Source of the DNA: a virus
Direction: 5' to 3' (one strand)
DNA length: 47,256 bases
Virus record (IMG/VR): IMGVR_UViG_3300020470_000025
Span: 1-47,256 of that record
Each line of letters starts with the position of its first letter. Positions within the stretch are counted from its first letter, which is position 1. Below, piece after piece: positions 29,577-40,152 of the stretch. Under the pieces are notes generated by a model that saw nothing but the letters and a program-made list of their open reading frames with translations, ran no database searches and was not told the origin of the DNA. Both the position numbers and the translations under genes were made by a program.

Positions 29577-32434
29577 TGCCAGCTGTAACTCAACGAATTG
29601 ACAATTATTTAGGTGGAGTATCTAGACAATCCGATGATAAAAAGCTACCAGGTCAAGTCCGTGAGTGTCTTAATGGTTACCCAGATCCTACATTTGGTTT
29701 AACTAAACGTCCTGGTTTTAAATGGATTGCTAACTTAGGTACAGGTACCACATATGATGCGTCTCGATGGTTTTTCATTGCCAGAGATGATACGAATAAA
29801 TATATAGGATGTATTACACCTAAACCTAATGCAGGACCACATGGCAGTATAGCTATATGGAATGCTACTACAGGTGCAGCATGTACTGTAACTGAGAATG
29901 GTACAGATTATGATTATCTAACAGGAGATCGTAGTAATTACCATATACTTAATTTACAAGATACATCTATAATAACTAATAATGCAATAACAGTAGCTAA
30001 ACAAGCTGATCCAGCTTTCACTGCAAATAAGCAAGCCACTCTTGTTTTAAGCGGTACAACTATTAGCAATACTTACACCACTATAATTAATGGTGTTACT
30101 ATTTCAACTACTACTGATAGTGATGATACATATGCAGATGCATTAACTAAAATTAAAAATGATATTGATTCTCAAAATACAAGTAGTGGTTGGGGAATAA
30201 CAACTACTTCATATCAATCTTCTTTATATCTATCTCGAGCTACAGCGTTTACTATTAGCGCTACAGGTGGAGCTACTAACGATTCGATAAGTGTATTTCA
30301 AGATCAAGTTGATAATATAACCCAACTACCAGCCCAAACTTTTGATGGACAAACCGTTAAAGTAATCAACACAGCTTCAGATAAAGATACATACTTTGCT
30401 AAATTTATAGCAGATAATGGTACGTCTGGTCCTGGTTATTGGGGCGAAACAAAAGACCCGGCTAAATCGCCAGGCTTAGACGCGGCAACAATGCCACATG
30501 AATTAGTTAACACAGGAACTAATGCTTTCACATTTAGAGCTATAACTTGGAATGATAGAACAGCAGGAGATGATGTAACTAATGAACACCCACGCTTTGT
30601 AGGGTATAAAATACAACAAAGCTTTTTCCATAACAACAGGTTAGGATTCTTATCAGAAGATAATGTTTCCATGAGTCAATCCGGTAAAGATAATCGGTTT
30701 AACTTCTACCATACTTCAGCTCAGATAGTAACAGATGCAGATCCAGTTGATTTAAGTTGTTCTACAATCCGACCTGCCGCATTACATGCAGTTATTCCTA
30801 CTACACAGGGTCTTGTACTCTTTAGTAAGAACCAACAATTTTTGATGTCATCGGCTGACGGGGTTTTAACACCAACAACAACTACTATTCGTACTATCTC
30901 AAACTATGAAGTAGACACAGAAGTAGACCCTGTTGATATAGGTACTAATATTAATTTCGTAAGTAAAACACCAAGCTATACTCGTATATTTGGTATGGCC
31001 ACACGTGGTCAGGATGAAAACCCTCAGGTTGTAGACGTAGGGAGGATTGTAAATGAGTGGGTACCCGCTACAGTAGATACGTTCATTGCTAGCGCACAAG
31101 ATCAATTCCTCGCACTCTCATCACAAAGTTCCAATAAGATATACTTCTACCGTACTTATAGTGACGGTGAAACAAATTTAGTACAAGCTTGGTTTAATTG
31201 GCAATTACCTGGTAACGTACAGGCAATTGCTGTTGAATCAGATGACTTCTTTACTGTTACAAAACAAGGAACTCAGTTCACATTAAGTAAAGCAAGTCTA
31301 AGCCAGAGTCCCGAAGACGCAATTATCGTTAACAACGATGGTCAAAAAATTAATCCATGTATTGATTTATATGCAGAAGCTAGTAATGTAGCAGGTAACA
31401 ATAAAGTAGATTATGATGCTGTTAATGATTTTTCTAAATGCTATATACCGTGGGATAATATAGCCACACTGACACCCGTACTTATTATTAAGGGTACTAC
31501 AGCAACTGGACAATTCATTGAATCTGGATTTACTACTACTCCAGAAGTAGTGACTAATGATGGAGATCCTTACTTCAAAGTTCCGAAGAAAAATTTGATC
31601 TCAGTTGAGGATGACGTAATTGTAGGATGGAAATATGATTTCGATATAACACTACCAAAAACTTATTATAGAACTGATGATCAACAGACAAGGACAGACT
31701 TTACAGCTAATTTAACAGTAGCTAGAATGAAGTTTGCGGTCGGTCTTTCTGGTGTCATGAGTTTCAAATTAAAATCAACTGGTATTAGGCAAGGTAAAAA
31801 GACTTATACACAAGATGCTGATACATATGATTGGCCTTTTATTGATGATGATCTATCCTTTGTAGATAGGGATCAAGTTAAAGTAAAGATTAATAATATT
31901 GAAACAACTGGTTTTACTTTCGCTAACGATACAACTATAACTCTTAGCTCCATACCTTCTCAAACCTTTACAACTCAAGCAGGGCAGCATACATTTACTT
32001 GGACATTCGATAGAACAGATAATAGTAAAATAAAAGTTCTACTAGAAACTGCTGTGAATAGTAATCCTGAAACATATACTACACAAGTTGAGGGAACTAA
32101 TTATGTAATTGGTGAAGGTAAAAATGTTATATTCATTGACGGTACAGGAACACCCACTGCTGTAACAACTGGTAAGAAAGTCAAGATTTATAGTGCAGAT
32201 GATATATTAATTTATTTAGATGAGTGGTATAATTTAGACCCTACTGTACAGGCAAATACATATCTAGCTAATGATATAGCTTTAGCCGATCAGTCAGTCT
32301 TTACTTTACCTATACATCAACGTACAGATAATTTTCAAATCAGATTATTTAATGACTCACCGTTTCCAGTGTCTTTAAATTCTATGATGTGGGAAGGTAC
32401 TTACTCACCAAAATTTTATAGGAGAGCTACGTAA
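29576..32434 (+). CDS. Tail tubular protein B, nozzle (T7 gp12-like)
   Basis: Forms the tail nozzle. A 952-residue beta-rich protein (T7 gp12 is 794). The N-terminus RIDNYLGGVSRQSDDKKLPGQVRECLNGYPDPTFG-type sequence (first 45 residues) is the family hallmark: it invites binding to the gp11 ring. FHNNRLGFLSEDNVSMSQSG (about 345-365) and the closing HQRTDNFQIRLFNDSPFP stretch are also typical. The extra length suggests inserted beta domains around residues 150-270, where the sequence is Thr/Ser-rich. Confidence 0.93.
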   Translation: MPAVTQRIDNYLGGVSRQSDDKKLPGQVRECLNGYPDPTFGLTKRPGFKWIANLGTGTTYDASRWFFIARDDTNKYIGCITPKPNAGPHGSIAIWNATTGAACTVTENGTDYDYLTGDRSNYHILNLQDTSIITNNAITVAKQADPAFTANKQATLVLSGTTISNTYTTIINGVTISTTTDSDDTYADALTKIKNDIDSQNTSSGWGITTTSYQSSLYLSRATAFTISATGGATNDSISVFQDQVDNITQLPAQTFDGQTVKVINTASDKDTYFAKFIADNGTSGPGYWGETKDPAKSPGLDAATMPHELVNTGTNAFTFRAITWNDRTAGDDVTNEHPRFVGYKIQQSFFHNNRLGFLSEDNVSMSQSGKDNRFNFYHTSAQIVTDADPVDLSCSTIRPAALHAVIPTTQGLVLFSKNQQFLMSSADGVLTPTTTTIRTISNYEVDTEVDPVDIGTNINFVSKTPSYTRIFGMATRGQDENPQVVDVGRIVNEWVPATVDTFIASAQDQFLALSSQSSNKIYFYRTYSDGETNLVQAWFNWQLPGNVQAIAVESDDFFTVTKQGTQFTLSKASLSQSPEDAIIVNNDGQKINPCIDLYAEASNVAGNNKVDYDAVNDFSKCYIPWDNIATLTPVLIIKGTTATGQFIESGFTTTPEVVTNDGDPYFKVPKKNLISVEDDVIVGWKYDFDITLPKTYYRTDDQQTRTDFTANLTVARMKFAVGLSGVMSFKLKSTGIRQGKKTYTQDADTYDWPFIDDDLSFVDRDQVKVKINNIETTGFTFANDTTITLSSIPSQTFTTQAGQHTFTWTFDRTDNSKIKVLLETAVNSNPETYTTQVEGTNYVIGEGKNVIFIDGTGTPTAVTTGKKVKIYSADDILIYLDEWYNLDPTVQANTYLANDIALADQSVFTLPIHQRTDNFQIRLFNDSPFPVSLNSMMWEGTYSPKFYRRAT

Positions 32435-32436
32435 CT

Positions 32437-33414
32437 ATGTTTATGGCATTAGGAGCCCTTGCTGGTGGTATATTAGGCTCTATGGGTACCGCTGCTACTG
32501 CTGCTACTGTACTAAGTGGCGCTGTCACAGGTTTCGGAGTAGGCAGCCAATTAGATGCAGGGCGTAGACAAGCAGCTGCTGGTAGAGAAGCTGCAGAGCA
32601 AAGCAATGAGGCTCAACAAAGGCAATACGAATATAATGTTGATCTCTGGAATATGGAGAAACAACAGATATTAGCTAATAGAGCTCAATCAGTAGAGGTA
32701 ATAGAGGCGCGAGCTAGGAATGAAGGTCAGGTCGCTGCCTATACAGATTTAATGAATGCACAAAGGTACAATCGAGACCTTCAAATAAAGGAAAGAGAAG
32801 AACAGTCTTTAGGTGCTCAATATGCTAAGTCAGAAGATATTTATCATAGACAACTTAGTTTAAATGAACTGAGCTATAAGACTGCTACAGAGAATGAATA
32901 TGCAGCCCTTCAAGATATTGAAGCAGAAGGACGGTACAACCAAAACGAAAGGTATTTAACATTTTTAAAGAATGAAGGTCAGATACGTGCTAGAGGTGTA
33001 GAAGGTAGGTCTACTGATAAAGCTAGGCAAGTTGAGTATTTGACGTTAGGTCAAAATATGACTGCAATAAATGCTTCTTTAGCAGGTGGTGTAGCCGCTG
33101 CAAGAGCTATGATACAAGAAATAAGTACTGATAGATCAGCTGCAGATTTAGCTGCTGATGCTCAGAGAATGCTAGAACCTGAAGAATTACTAGATCCAAT
33201 AATGCCATTCGCAACACCAAAGGCTGAGTATGTTCTACCTAGAGCTGTAGGTGAATTTGACTTCGGACCCGCACCTGTTTTGGGTGTTTATACTTCTCCA
33301 AGTGCTGCAGCTAGTAAGGCATGGGGTAATACTATAGCTGGTATTGCTGGACAACTTGATGCAGATGCAATAGGTCAATGGGGTGCTCACCAATATCAGA
33401 AAATGAAGTCCTAA
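32437..33414 (+). CDS. Internal virion protein (T7 gp14-like)
   Basis: A 325-residue protein with a Gly/Ala-rich hydrophobic N-terminus (residues 1-45), followed by a long Gln/Glu/Arg coiled-coil region (about 45-200), as in gp14-type core proteins that are ejected and insert into the host outer membrane. Position directly after the nozzle and before two large core proteins matches T7 genes 12-14-15-16. Confidence 0.8.
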   Translation: MFMALGALAGGILGSMGTAATAATVLSGAVTGFGVGSQLDAGRRQAAAGREAAEQSNEAQQRQYEYNVDLWNMEKQQILANRAQSVEVIEARARNEGQVAAYTDLMNAQRYNRDLQIKEREEQSLGAQYAKSEDIYHRQLSLNELSYKTATENEYAALQDIEAEGRYNQNERYLTFLKNEGQIRARGVEGRSTDKARQVEYLTLGQNMTAINASLAGGVAAARAMIQEISTDRSAADLAADAQRMLEPEELLDPIMPFATPKAEYVLPRAVGEFDFGPAPVLGVYTSPSAAASKAWGNTIAGIAGQLDADAIGQWGAHQYQKMKS

Positions 33415-33420
33415 TAAATT

Positions 33421-35997
33421 ATGACACAATCTTACAAAAGGCGTCGCCAAGGCGGTCGTTATAAGCAACGTGATGCAGGGCAAGCTGGTGTACGCGCCAT
33501 AAGAGAGCAAGCCCAAACCACGATTGACTCGATGAAGCAACAGCAAGCTCGAGAGGTTACATATGGAGAGCAGCGTATTAGAGGGCAAAGAGAAGTAGGC
33601 AGAGGTGAATCAGCTAATCTTCAGATATTACACGATCTAGATGCAAAAATCTTTAGTAATAAACGTAGTCAGATTAAGAAGCGTAGAGATACTGAATTCT
33701 CTAAGCTTCAAGGTCAAGCTGACTTACTAAATAAAACAGCTGCTTATTGGAAAGATTTAGCACCACAGTTTTCAAGGAATATTACAGAACTTGGTACAGG
33801 TATTGCGTCTGGAATGGCAGATATTAATTCTGATTATGATTTTAAAGAATTAATCCAATCTGGTCAGTTTGATGAATTAACATCTTTTCTTGATAGTGCA
33901 AGCCAAGATCAGATTAAAGAGTTAATAAAGAAGAGAGATGAAGCCTGGAATAATAAAGATACTGTAGCTGTTGACTATCTTGGTGAAGTATTAAATCAAA
34001 GTAGTTCTCAACTTTCAGAGAAAATAGTAAACCATCTTATAAAGAATACAGATAATCTAGAAGCTGATTTAAAGAAGTATGTAACTAATGATAGCCAAGA
34101 CTTAAATTCTTGGGATGAGGATTCAGTACAAGATTTCTATGATATGAGAGCCCGTGAACTTGTAAGAAGTTTCGGGCTTGGTAATACAAAAGCAGCTAGT
34201 AAGTTAATTACACACTTCCATTCAGCAGGAGCTGTAGTATCTAAACAGTTAGAAAAAGATAGATTAGTCAGAGAAGGTATAGATAAAAGATTTAAAGCTA
34301 AAGATGATGTAGTAAGCTTCTCTATGTCTGATGATCCAGAGAAGGCTAAAAATGCTGTTAAAACAGGTACTATAACTTATCATAATAGTTGGGTTAAAGT
34401 AGGTGATAAAGAAGTTCAATTAACTGATGTAAGAGAAGCTCATCTTATGCACCTACGAGATGTAGCTGCTACAGGTAATATAGATAGTGATAAATTAAAA
34501 GAACTATTCTTAGATTCATGTACTCCTGGTACACAAGGAGAAGGCTGTGTAACATGGCGTAAAAGACATGGAGCAGGACTTGAAGAACAAGTAGATACTA
34601 TAATACTTGAGTCAATAGATGGGTTCAGACAGAAAGTAGAAAAGAGAAATAAAGGGACAGATGCTGTTCAGCTTGCTGATTTTGAACATGCATTAGCAGG
34701 AACAGGAGCCTATGCTAAAGGGAAGGCTAAGGAGCAGGATTCCTTAGTAAACGGTATTACAACAGTACAAGAGTATGAAAAAGTAGTAGCTAGGTATAGA
34801 GCTGAAGAAGGTAATAATAAGACTAGAACAGCTATTGCTAAATTATTACATTTAGATCCAAGTAAACCATTCCACGATAGATCCGCTCTGGATAGATTAT
34901 GGAGAGCACATCTAAATAATGATATAGATGAAGTAGCACAGATATGGATGCGATTAGATGCTACTCAGAGATCTAAACCTCAGATTGCTAATCTATATAA
35001 AGCCTCAGTAGCTTTGAACTCCTCTCCTGATGGTAAAGGTTCTGTAACAGAAATTAAAGACTGGGCAACAAAAGCTATTAAACACCAAATTGGTATACAA
35101 GGTGCTTTAACACAAAAAGTACATCCAAGTGGGTTTGAAATGATACCTCATTTACAACAATCTTTCTATTCTAATTTTAATAGAATTTATGAGAAAGTTG
35201 GAGATGATGAGCCTATTGATGGTATAATTGAGAAAGCAAAAGAATTAGCTTCAGCAGATTTAATAGCTGAAAGTGGTATATTTCAGACTCAAGCAGCTTC
35301 TGAAGGGACAGCAGGATCTGATGTTTATAAAAAATTCATACATGGATTACCTCCAAAAACAAGCCGTTTAAGTGGTACTGATCTTTATTCAACTATAAAT
35401 AAATCAGAAGCAAATCTATCTAGTGATGCTATACTAGGCACTGAAGAAACTGATGGAGTTATAACAAAGACTGAATTAAAAGAAGTTGCTTTCGATGTTC
35501 AACAGGATAAAACTGTTACCATACCACGTAATATGCATATATTGTATAATGAAGCAGGTGGTATGTATAACGGTAAAAAGTTGACTAAAACCGAATACTT
35601 TAATATGTTATTAGAAAAGAATGGGTTTAGTCAAAGACTAAGAGATGGTCATCATGAATATCTAAACTTAAAAGCTGAACAGTTATGGAGTCACTCTATA
35701 GGATCTCATTATCATGTAACTGATAAGAATGTATTACCTATAAATATATTTGCAGATATAGTCAATCAAACTGGACAAATGCCTATGTCTGGTTTCTTAA
35801 GAGGTAGTACTATACAAGAACAATTAGGAAATGAAATACCTGATTATCAGATTGATTCAGAAGTATTTGATGATGGTAATACTGTTAATGCAGACATAAA
35901 TTCCAAAACTTGGAAAGATATATTCAATAATAAGAACAAACTTGGCTTAAAAATAAAGTTTGGAGCAGATGGAAACTTTGAATTCATGAGGAAATAA
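33421..35997 (+). CDS. Internal virion core protein (T7 gp15-like)
   Basis: An 858-residue, mostly helical, soluble protein (T7 gp15 is 747), with an Arg/Gln-rich N-terminus (SYKRRRQGGRYKQR). No enzymatic motif seen. Assigned by position between gp14- and gp16-like genes, size and helical composition; such proteins form the ejectosome tube across the periplasm. Confidence 0.8.
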   Translation: MTQSYKRRRQGGRYKQRDAGQAGVRAIREQAQTTIDSMKQQQAREVTYGEQRIRGQREVGRGESANLQILHDLDAKIFSNKRSQIKKRRDTEFSKLQGQADLLNKTAAYWKDLAPQFSRNITELGTGIASGMADINSDYDFKELIQSGQFDELTSFLDSASQDQIKELIKKRDEAWNNKDTVAVDYLGEVLNQSSSQLSEKIVNHLIKNTDNLEADLKKYVTNDSQDLNSWDEDSVQDFYDMRARELVRSFGLGNTKAASKLITHFHSAGAVVSKQLEKDRLVREGIDKRFKAKDDVVSFSMSDDPEKAKNAVKTGTITYHNSWVKVGDKEVQLTDVREAHLMHLRDVAATGNIDSDKLKELFLDSCTPGTQGEGCVTWRKRHGAGLEEQVDTIILESIDGFRQKVEKRNKGTDAVQLADFEHALAGTGAYAKGKAKEQDSLVNGITTVQEYEKVVARYRAEEGNNKTRTAIAKLLHLDPSKPFHDRSALDRLWRAHLNNDIDEVAQIWMRLDATQRSKPQIANLYKASVALNSSPDGKGSVTEIKDWATKAIKHQIGIQGALTQKVHPSGFEMIPHLQQSFYSNFNRIYEKVGDDEPIDGIIEKAKELASADLIAESGIFQTQAASEGTAGSDVYKKFIHGLPPKTSRLSGTDLYSTINKSEANLSSDAILGTEETDGVITKTELKEVAFDVQQDKTVTIPRNMHILYNEAGGMYNGKKLTKTEYFNMLLEKNGFSQRLRDGHHEYLNLKAEQLWSHSIGSHYHVTDKNVLPINIFADIVNQTGQMPMSGFLRGSTIQEQLGNEIPDYQIDSEVFDDGNTVNADINSKTWKDIFNNKNKLGLKIKFGADGNFEFMRK

Positions 35998-35999
35998 TT

Positions 36000-38900
36000 A
36001 TGTCAGATGTACTACACGATCTTATAGAAGAGGAGCAGCAACAAAATATAGTTGCTCCTTCTTTACCTACACCTGTAGAAGCTGACACCCCAGTACAACA
36101 AGAAGATTTCCCTGGACCTCAAGGCCAAGGCAGAAGTCAAGTAGATTTGTCTATTGAAGAGAATAAACAAGCAAAAGATTCTGAATATAATGTATGGTGG
36201 AATATGCCATACAAGATTGATGGTGAAGTTAATCTAGAAAGAGACTCTCTAAAAGAAGCATGGTATCAAAAATATTATGGTGCTAGTTCTGGAGATATTA
36301 ACTATCAATATGGGGGATTCTATCCTGGTGCTAATAACCCATTAGGAAACTTACAGAATACATTCCAAGGACTATCAGTACCTGGTTTAGCAATTGCTGA
36401 CTTCTTTACGGATGCTGTTGGTATGTTACCTGGAGCAGGTAGTTTAGATGATAAATGGGATGAAACTACAGAGTTAGATAACCCTATACATCAAGGTATA
36501 AGAAGAGTACTTTCAGTTGTTATACCTGCAATGTATACAGGTAATCTGACAGCTGGAGCTCTAACAAAACTACCTCAAAGTATGCCATTCTTACAGAAGG
36601 CTCTACTAGCCACAGGAGCATTCGCAGCACAAGAAGCAGCTATTATTGGTATTAGTGATGTTGGTGAAGATGATAACGCTTTACGTGCTCTATCAGATTT
36701 CTTCCCTGGTGTCTTTGGTGAGGAAGGTTTTGCACCGATACCTGATTGGGCTAAAACATTAGATGATGATAGTCCAAAAGTAAGAAAATATAAGAACATG
36801 TATGATACTGCAGGGCTTAGTATTCTGGGTAGCGTATTGGGTGCTTATATAAGGATTAAAGGTGCTAAAGGTGCTCTGTCATGGATGGAACCATTAGATG
36901 AGACTGCAGCCTCTTATAAGGCTACAGAGCTAGCTAATGTAACTGAAGCTGATAAACTCATTAGATTACAAGAAATAAATACTTTACTTTCTGGACAGTC
37001 AATATCTAAAGCTGTCCGTAGATCACTAAATGAAGAATTAGATTTATTAAAGAACTCATTAGGTGGAGTAGAAGATTTAGAAGACTATCTTAAACAAGCT
37101 GATAATGCAAAAGTTGCTGAACAAAGTGAAGCGGCTAGACGTAAGCTAAGCAAGAGAGATCCTACAGATACTTCTTTTGATCCAGATATAGCACCTGTAG
37201 GAGATGAAGCATCTAATGCTAGACAAGTACCACCTACTGGTAATGTAGCGCGTAATATGGCTGATACTACTGCTAATAAATTAGGAGTAACATCAGGTGA
37301 TAATGCACCTATTATTACTGAATCTATGAGAACCAAAGGTCTTATGGTAGGCAATACCTCACGTGATGCTATTATGGGTGTTGCTGAAGAAGCTAGAGAT
37401 GCTGGTAGATTTAATGCTTTAGTAGATGGATTCAGGTTTACATCTAAACAAATGGATTCAGCTGCTTGGGCTATATATGAAAGTATTATACAAGCTGATA
37501 CTATAGATGAAACCGCTGGTCTATTCTTAGAAAATAAGGATATTAAAAATCTACTTATGGGTAAGTTTAAAGTTGAGTATATCAACGAAGAACAAGCTCG
37601 TGGTGCTGCATTTGCTATGCGTGATTTAGTTGATAGATTTTTAGGTAGGCATATAGCTATGACATCTGCTAGAGTTATGGATACTCTAGGTAGAGAAGCA
37701 TCTACTATGGGAGAAGCTATTCAACAGCTACAACCTTTTGTAGATGATGCTAGAGCAATGGACCTAGTGATTGATAAGCTTCAATTCTTGATGGATGAAT
37801 ATGCTTTAAATAAGTATATATCTGGATGGTCATTGAAGATGAAAGATTTCTTTGATTCAGTAGCTCCTGATGATATAGAAGAAGCTATTGTAGAACTTAC
37901 TAAAGAGTTTACATCTGCAGAAAATGCTATACATGCTAAGAATTTAAGATTTACTAAAACACTTAAAGAGCTAGCTGATACTAATCCTATGGCTATGCGA
38001 CCTCTAATGGACGCATTTGCTGAAAGTAGAGGTGATGTAGATACTTTAGCTAAATTATATAAATATGCTGCTGAGAAAGTAACGCCACTTGGATTGATAA
38101 AGAGTCCTAATCCTAAGCAATTAAACCTATTTGCTAGAGGTGCATGGGGTGTTAGGTATAATAATGTACTTAGCGGTTTATCTGCATTCAGAGCTGGTAT
38201 AGGTAACACAGGACAGTTAATACTAAGACCTATTACTGCTGTATTAGGACATGGTTTCTTAGGACCAGCAGATGCATTTGAAGGGTTCAAACGTACAATG
38301 TACTATAATGGTGCTATGTTTGAAACCAATAGAAGGGCTTTACATGACGCTTTCCAGATGATGAAGAAGGCTCATAAAGATCCTGAGATGATGATAAAAG
38401 CATATAGAAAAGATTTTGTAGTTAAAGATACACAAGAATGGGAATGGCTTGAAGGTATGCTACCTGTTTGGGAACAGGAAGGTAATTGGGGTAGAATAAT
38501 ACAATATAATATGGCTCATGCTTTACATGGTTTATCTAAGCATCCAGCTTTAAGATATGGAATGACAGGCTTGACCTTCCCTGATGCTTTTACTTGGACT
38601 CATATGGCTACTTGGATTTCTAGAACAAGAGCTTATGATGATGTCTTTAGTGAATTTGGTTTTGCTGATTGGAATAAAATAAAGATAGCTGAAGGTAAGC
38701 ATTATAAAACTATGTTTGATCCCAACGGTTTACCTACAGATAAACTACTGAGATCATTATCAGGAGAAATTTCTCTTAACTTAGATGATGGGCTTTCTAC
38801 TTGGATTAACCAAGCTACTACAGCATACCCTATTAGTAAGGAACTATTTATGTTCCCTCGAACACAGAGTAATGTAGTTAAGAATGCTTTATCTTGGACT

Positions 38901-40148
38901 CCTATTAGTTTAATTCCTGGTATCAATAAATATTCTAAAACTATATATGCAGGTAATAATCCTAATCTTATAGCCGATGCTCTTAAAGAACACGGTATTG
39001 ATATGGCTACTACGCCTAATGCCAAAATTGTTTATGAAAACCTTAGAGCAGAATATATTGGAAGACAAATATTCTCAGGTCTTTTAACTAAGTCTCTATG
39101 GGATTATGCAATGGCAGGTAATATAAGAGGTAATGGACATTATCAAGCAAGTAGAAGAAAGGCAGAACGAAAAGAATTTGGATATGAACCTTTAACTATT
39201 AATATAGGTGGTAAATGGGTTAGCTATAAAGGACTTATTGGTATCCAACAAGTACTTAGTATAATAGGTGATATGTCTTATTATGCTGGTGATATAGAAC
39301 AACCTATGCTTGAGGATTGGCACTCTAAGCTTATGTGGACATTATCTGCTGCTTTCTTAAATGATACCCCCTTACAGGGTATGGAACCACTTGTAGCAGC
39401 TTTAAATAATGACTTGTCAGCTTGGAATAGATTAGTAGCTAATTCTGTTAGAGGATGGATACCTCAATCTAGTGCTTTAGGCGTCTTAAGTGATGCTGTT
39501 ACATCTGCACAAAAGTCTTTATCTGGCGAAATCCATGAGTATGTAATGAATAGAATACCTGTTGCATCTAGTATGTTACCTAGAGATATAGATATTTGGA
39601 CAGGTAAGCCTTTGAATGATATTGATAATCCATTTCTAAGAGTATTAAATGCTCTAAGTCCTATTAAAATTAGTGGTACTCGAGAACCTTGGAGAGTATG
39701 GTTAGAGTCTACAGGATGGAGTGGTTTGAGTATGCTTAAAAAACATTCAAGTGGATCTCATGAATACACTACCGCAGAAAGAGAAACTCTATATAAATAT
39801 ATAGGTGAAGAACAGATGTATAAACAGCTTGAAAGATTAATGAAATCCAAGCGTTATACTAAAGAAATAGAGATGATGAGGAATCATAGGAATACAGAAA
39901 ATATTGATAAAGAAAGAATTAAATTAAAACATGATGATTTACCAGTTATACAAGAAATAAATCGTATTGTAAAAACAGCTCAGAAAAAAGCTGAAGTGCG
40001 GTTGGTAAATGAATCTAAAGGGATTGCTAGCTCTATATTAATGGATCGCTTGGCTCGAGAAAGAATGAGAACAGGTGATGTAGAAGGAGCCGCTGAAATA
40101 CAAAAACAAGATGAAAAGCAACGAACTTTACTGAATATGACTAAATAA
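36000..40148 (+). CDS. Largest internal virion protein (T7 gp16-like)
   Basis: 1382 residues (T7 gp16 is 1318), helical, with a hydrophobic region near residues 160-215 and a basic C-terminus. Assigned from length and order. T7 gp16 begins with a lytic transglycosylase domain; no such Glu-Ser motif is evident here, so wall-cutting activity may be missing or carried elsewhere. DNA is AT-rich with uniform codon use. Confidence 0.82.
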   Translation: MSDVLHDLIEEEQQQNIVAPSLPTPVEADTPVQQEDFPGPQGQGRSQVDLSIEENKQAKDSEYNVWWNMPYKIDGEVNLERDSLKEAWYQKYYGASSGDINYQYGGFYPGANNPLGNLQNTFQGLSVPGLAIADFFTDAVGMLPGAGSLDDKWDETTELDNPIHQGIRRVLSVVIPAMYTGNLTAGALTKLPQSMPFLQKALLATGAFAAQEAAIIGISDVGEDDNALRALSDFFPGVFGEEGFAPIPDWAKTLDDDSPKVRKYKNMYDTAGLSILGSVLGAYIRIKGAKGALSWMEPLDETAASYKATELANVTEADKLIRLQEINTLLSGQSISKAVRRSLNEELDLLKNSLGGVEDLEDYLKQADNAKVAEQSEAARRKLSKRDPTDTSFDPDIAPVGDEASNARQVPPTGNVARNMADTTANKLGVTSGDNAPIITESMRTKGLMVGNTSRDAIMGVAEEARDAGRFNALVDGFRFTSKQMDSAAWAIYESIIQADTIDETAGLFLENKDIKNLLMGKFKVEYINEEQARGAAFAMRDLVDRFLGRHIAMTSARVMDTLGREASTMGEAIQQLQPFVDDARAMDLVIDKLQFLMDEYALNKYISGWSLKMKDFFDSVAPDDIEEAIVELTKEFTSAENAIHAKNLRFTKTLKELADTNPMAMRPLMDAFAESRGDVDTLAKLYKYAAEKVTPLGLIKSPNPKQLNLFARGAWGVRYNNVLSGLSAFRAGIGNTGQLILRPITAVLGHGFLGPADAFEGFKRTMYYNGAMFETNRRALHDAFQMMKKAHKDPEMMIKAYRKDFVVKDTQEWEWLEGMLPVWEQEGNWGRIIQYNMAHALHGLSKHPALRYGMTGLTFPDAFTWTHMATWISRTRAYDDVFSEFGFADWNKIKIAEGKHYKTMFDPNGLPTDKLLRSLSGEISLNLDDGLSTWINQATTAYPISKELFMFPRTQSNVVKNALSWTPISLIPGINKYSKTIYAGNNPNLIADALKEHGIDMATTPNAKIVYENLRAEYIGRQIFSGLLTKSLWDYAMAGNIRGNGHYQASRRKAERKEFGYEPLTINIGGKWVSYKGLIGIQQVLSIIGDMSYYAGDIEQPMLEDWHSKLMWTLSAAFLNDTPLQGMEPLVAALNNDLSAWNRLVANSVRGWIPQSSALGVLSDAVTSAQKSLSGEIHEYVMNRIPVASSMLPRDIDIWTGKPLNDIDNPFLRVLNALSPIKISGTREPWRVWLESTGWSGLSMLKKHSSGSHEYTTAERETLYKYIGEEQMYKQLERLMKSKRYTKEIEMMRNHRNTENIDKERIKLKHDDLPVIQEINRIVKTAQKKAEVRLVNESKGIASSILMDRLARERMRTGDVEGAAEIQKQDEKQRTLLNMTK

Positions 40149-40152
40149 AATT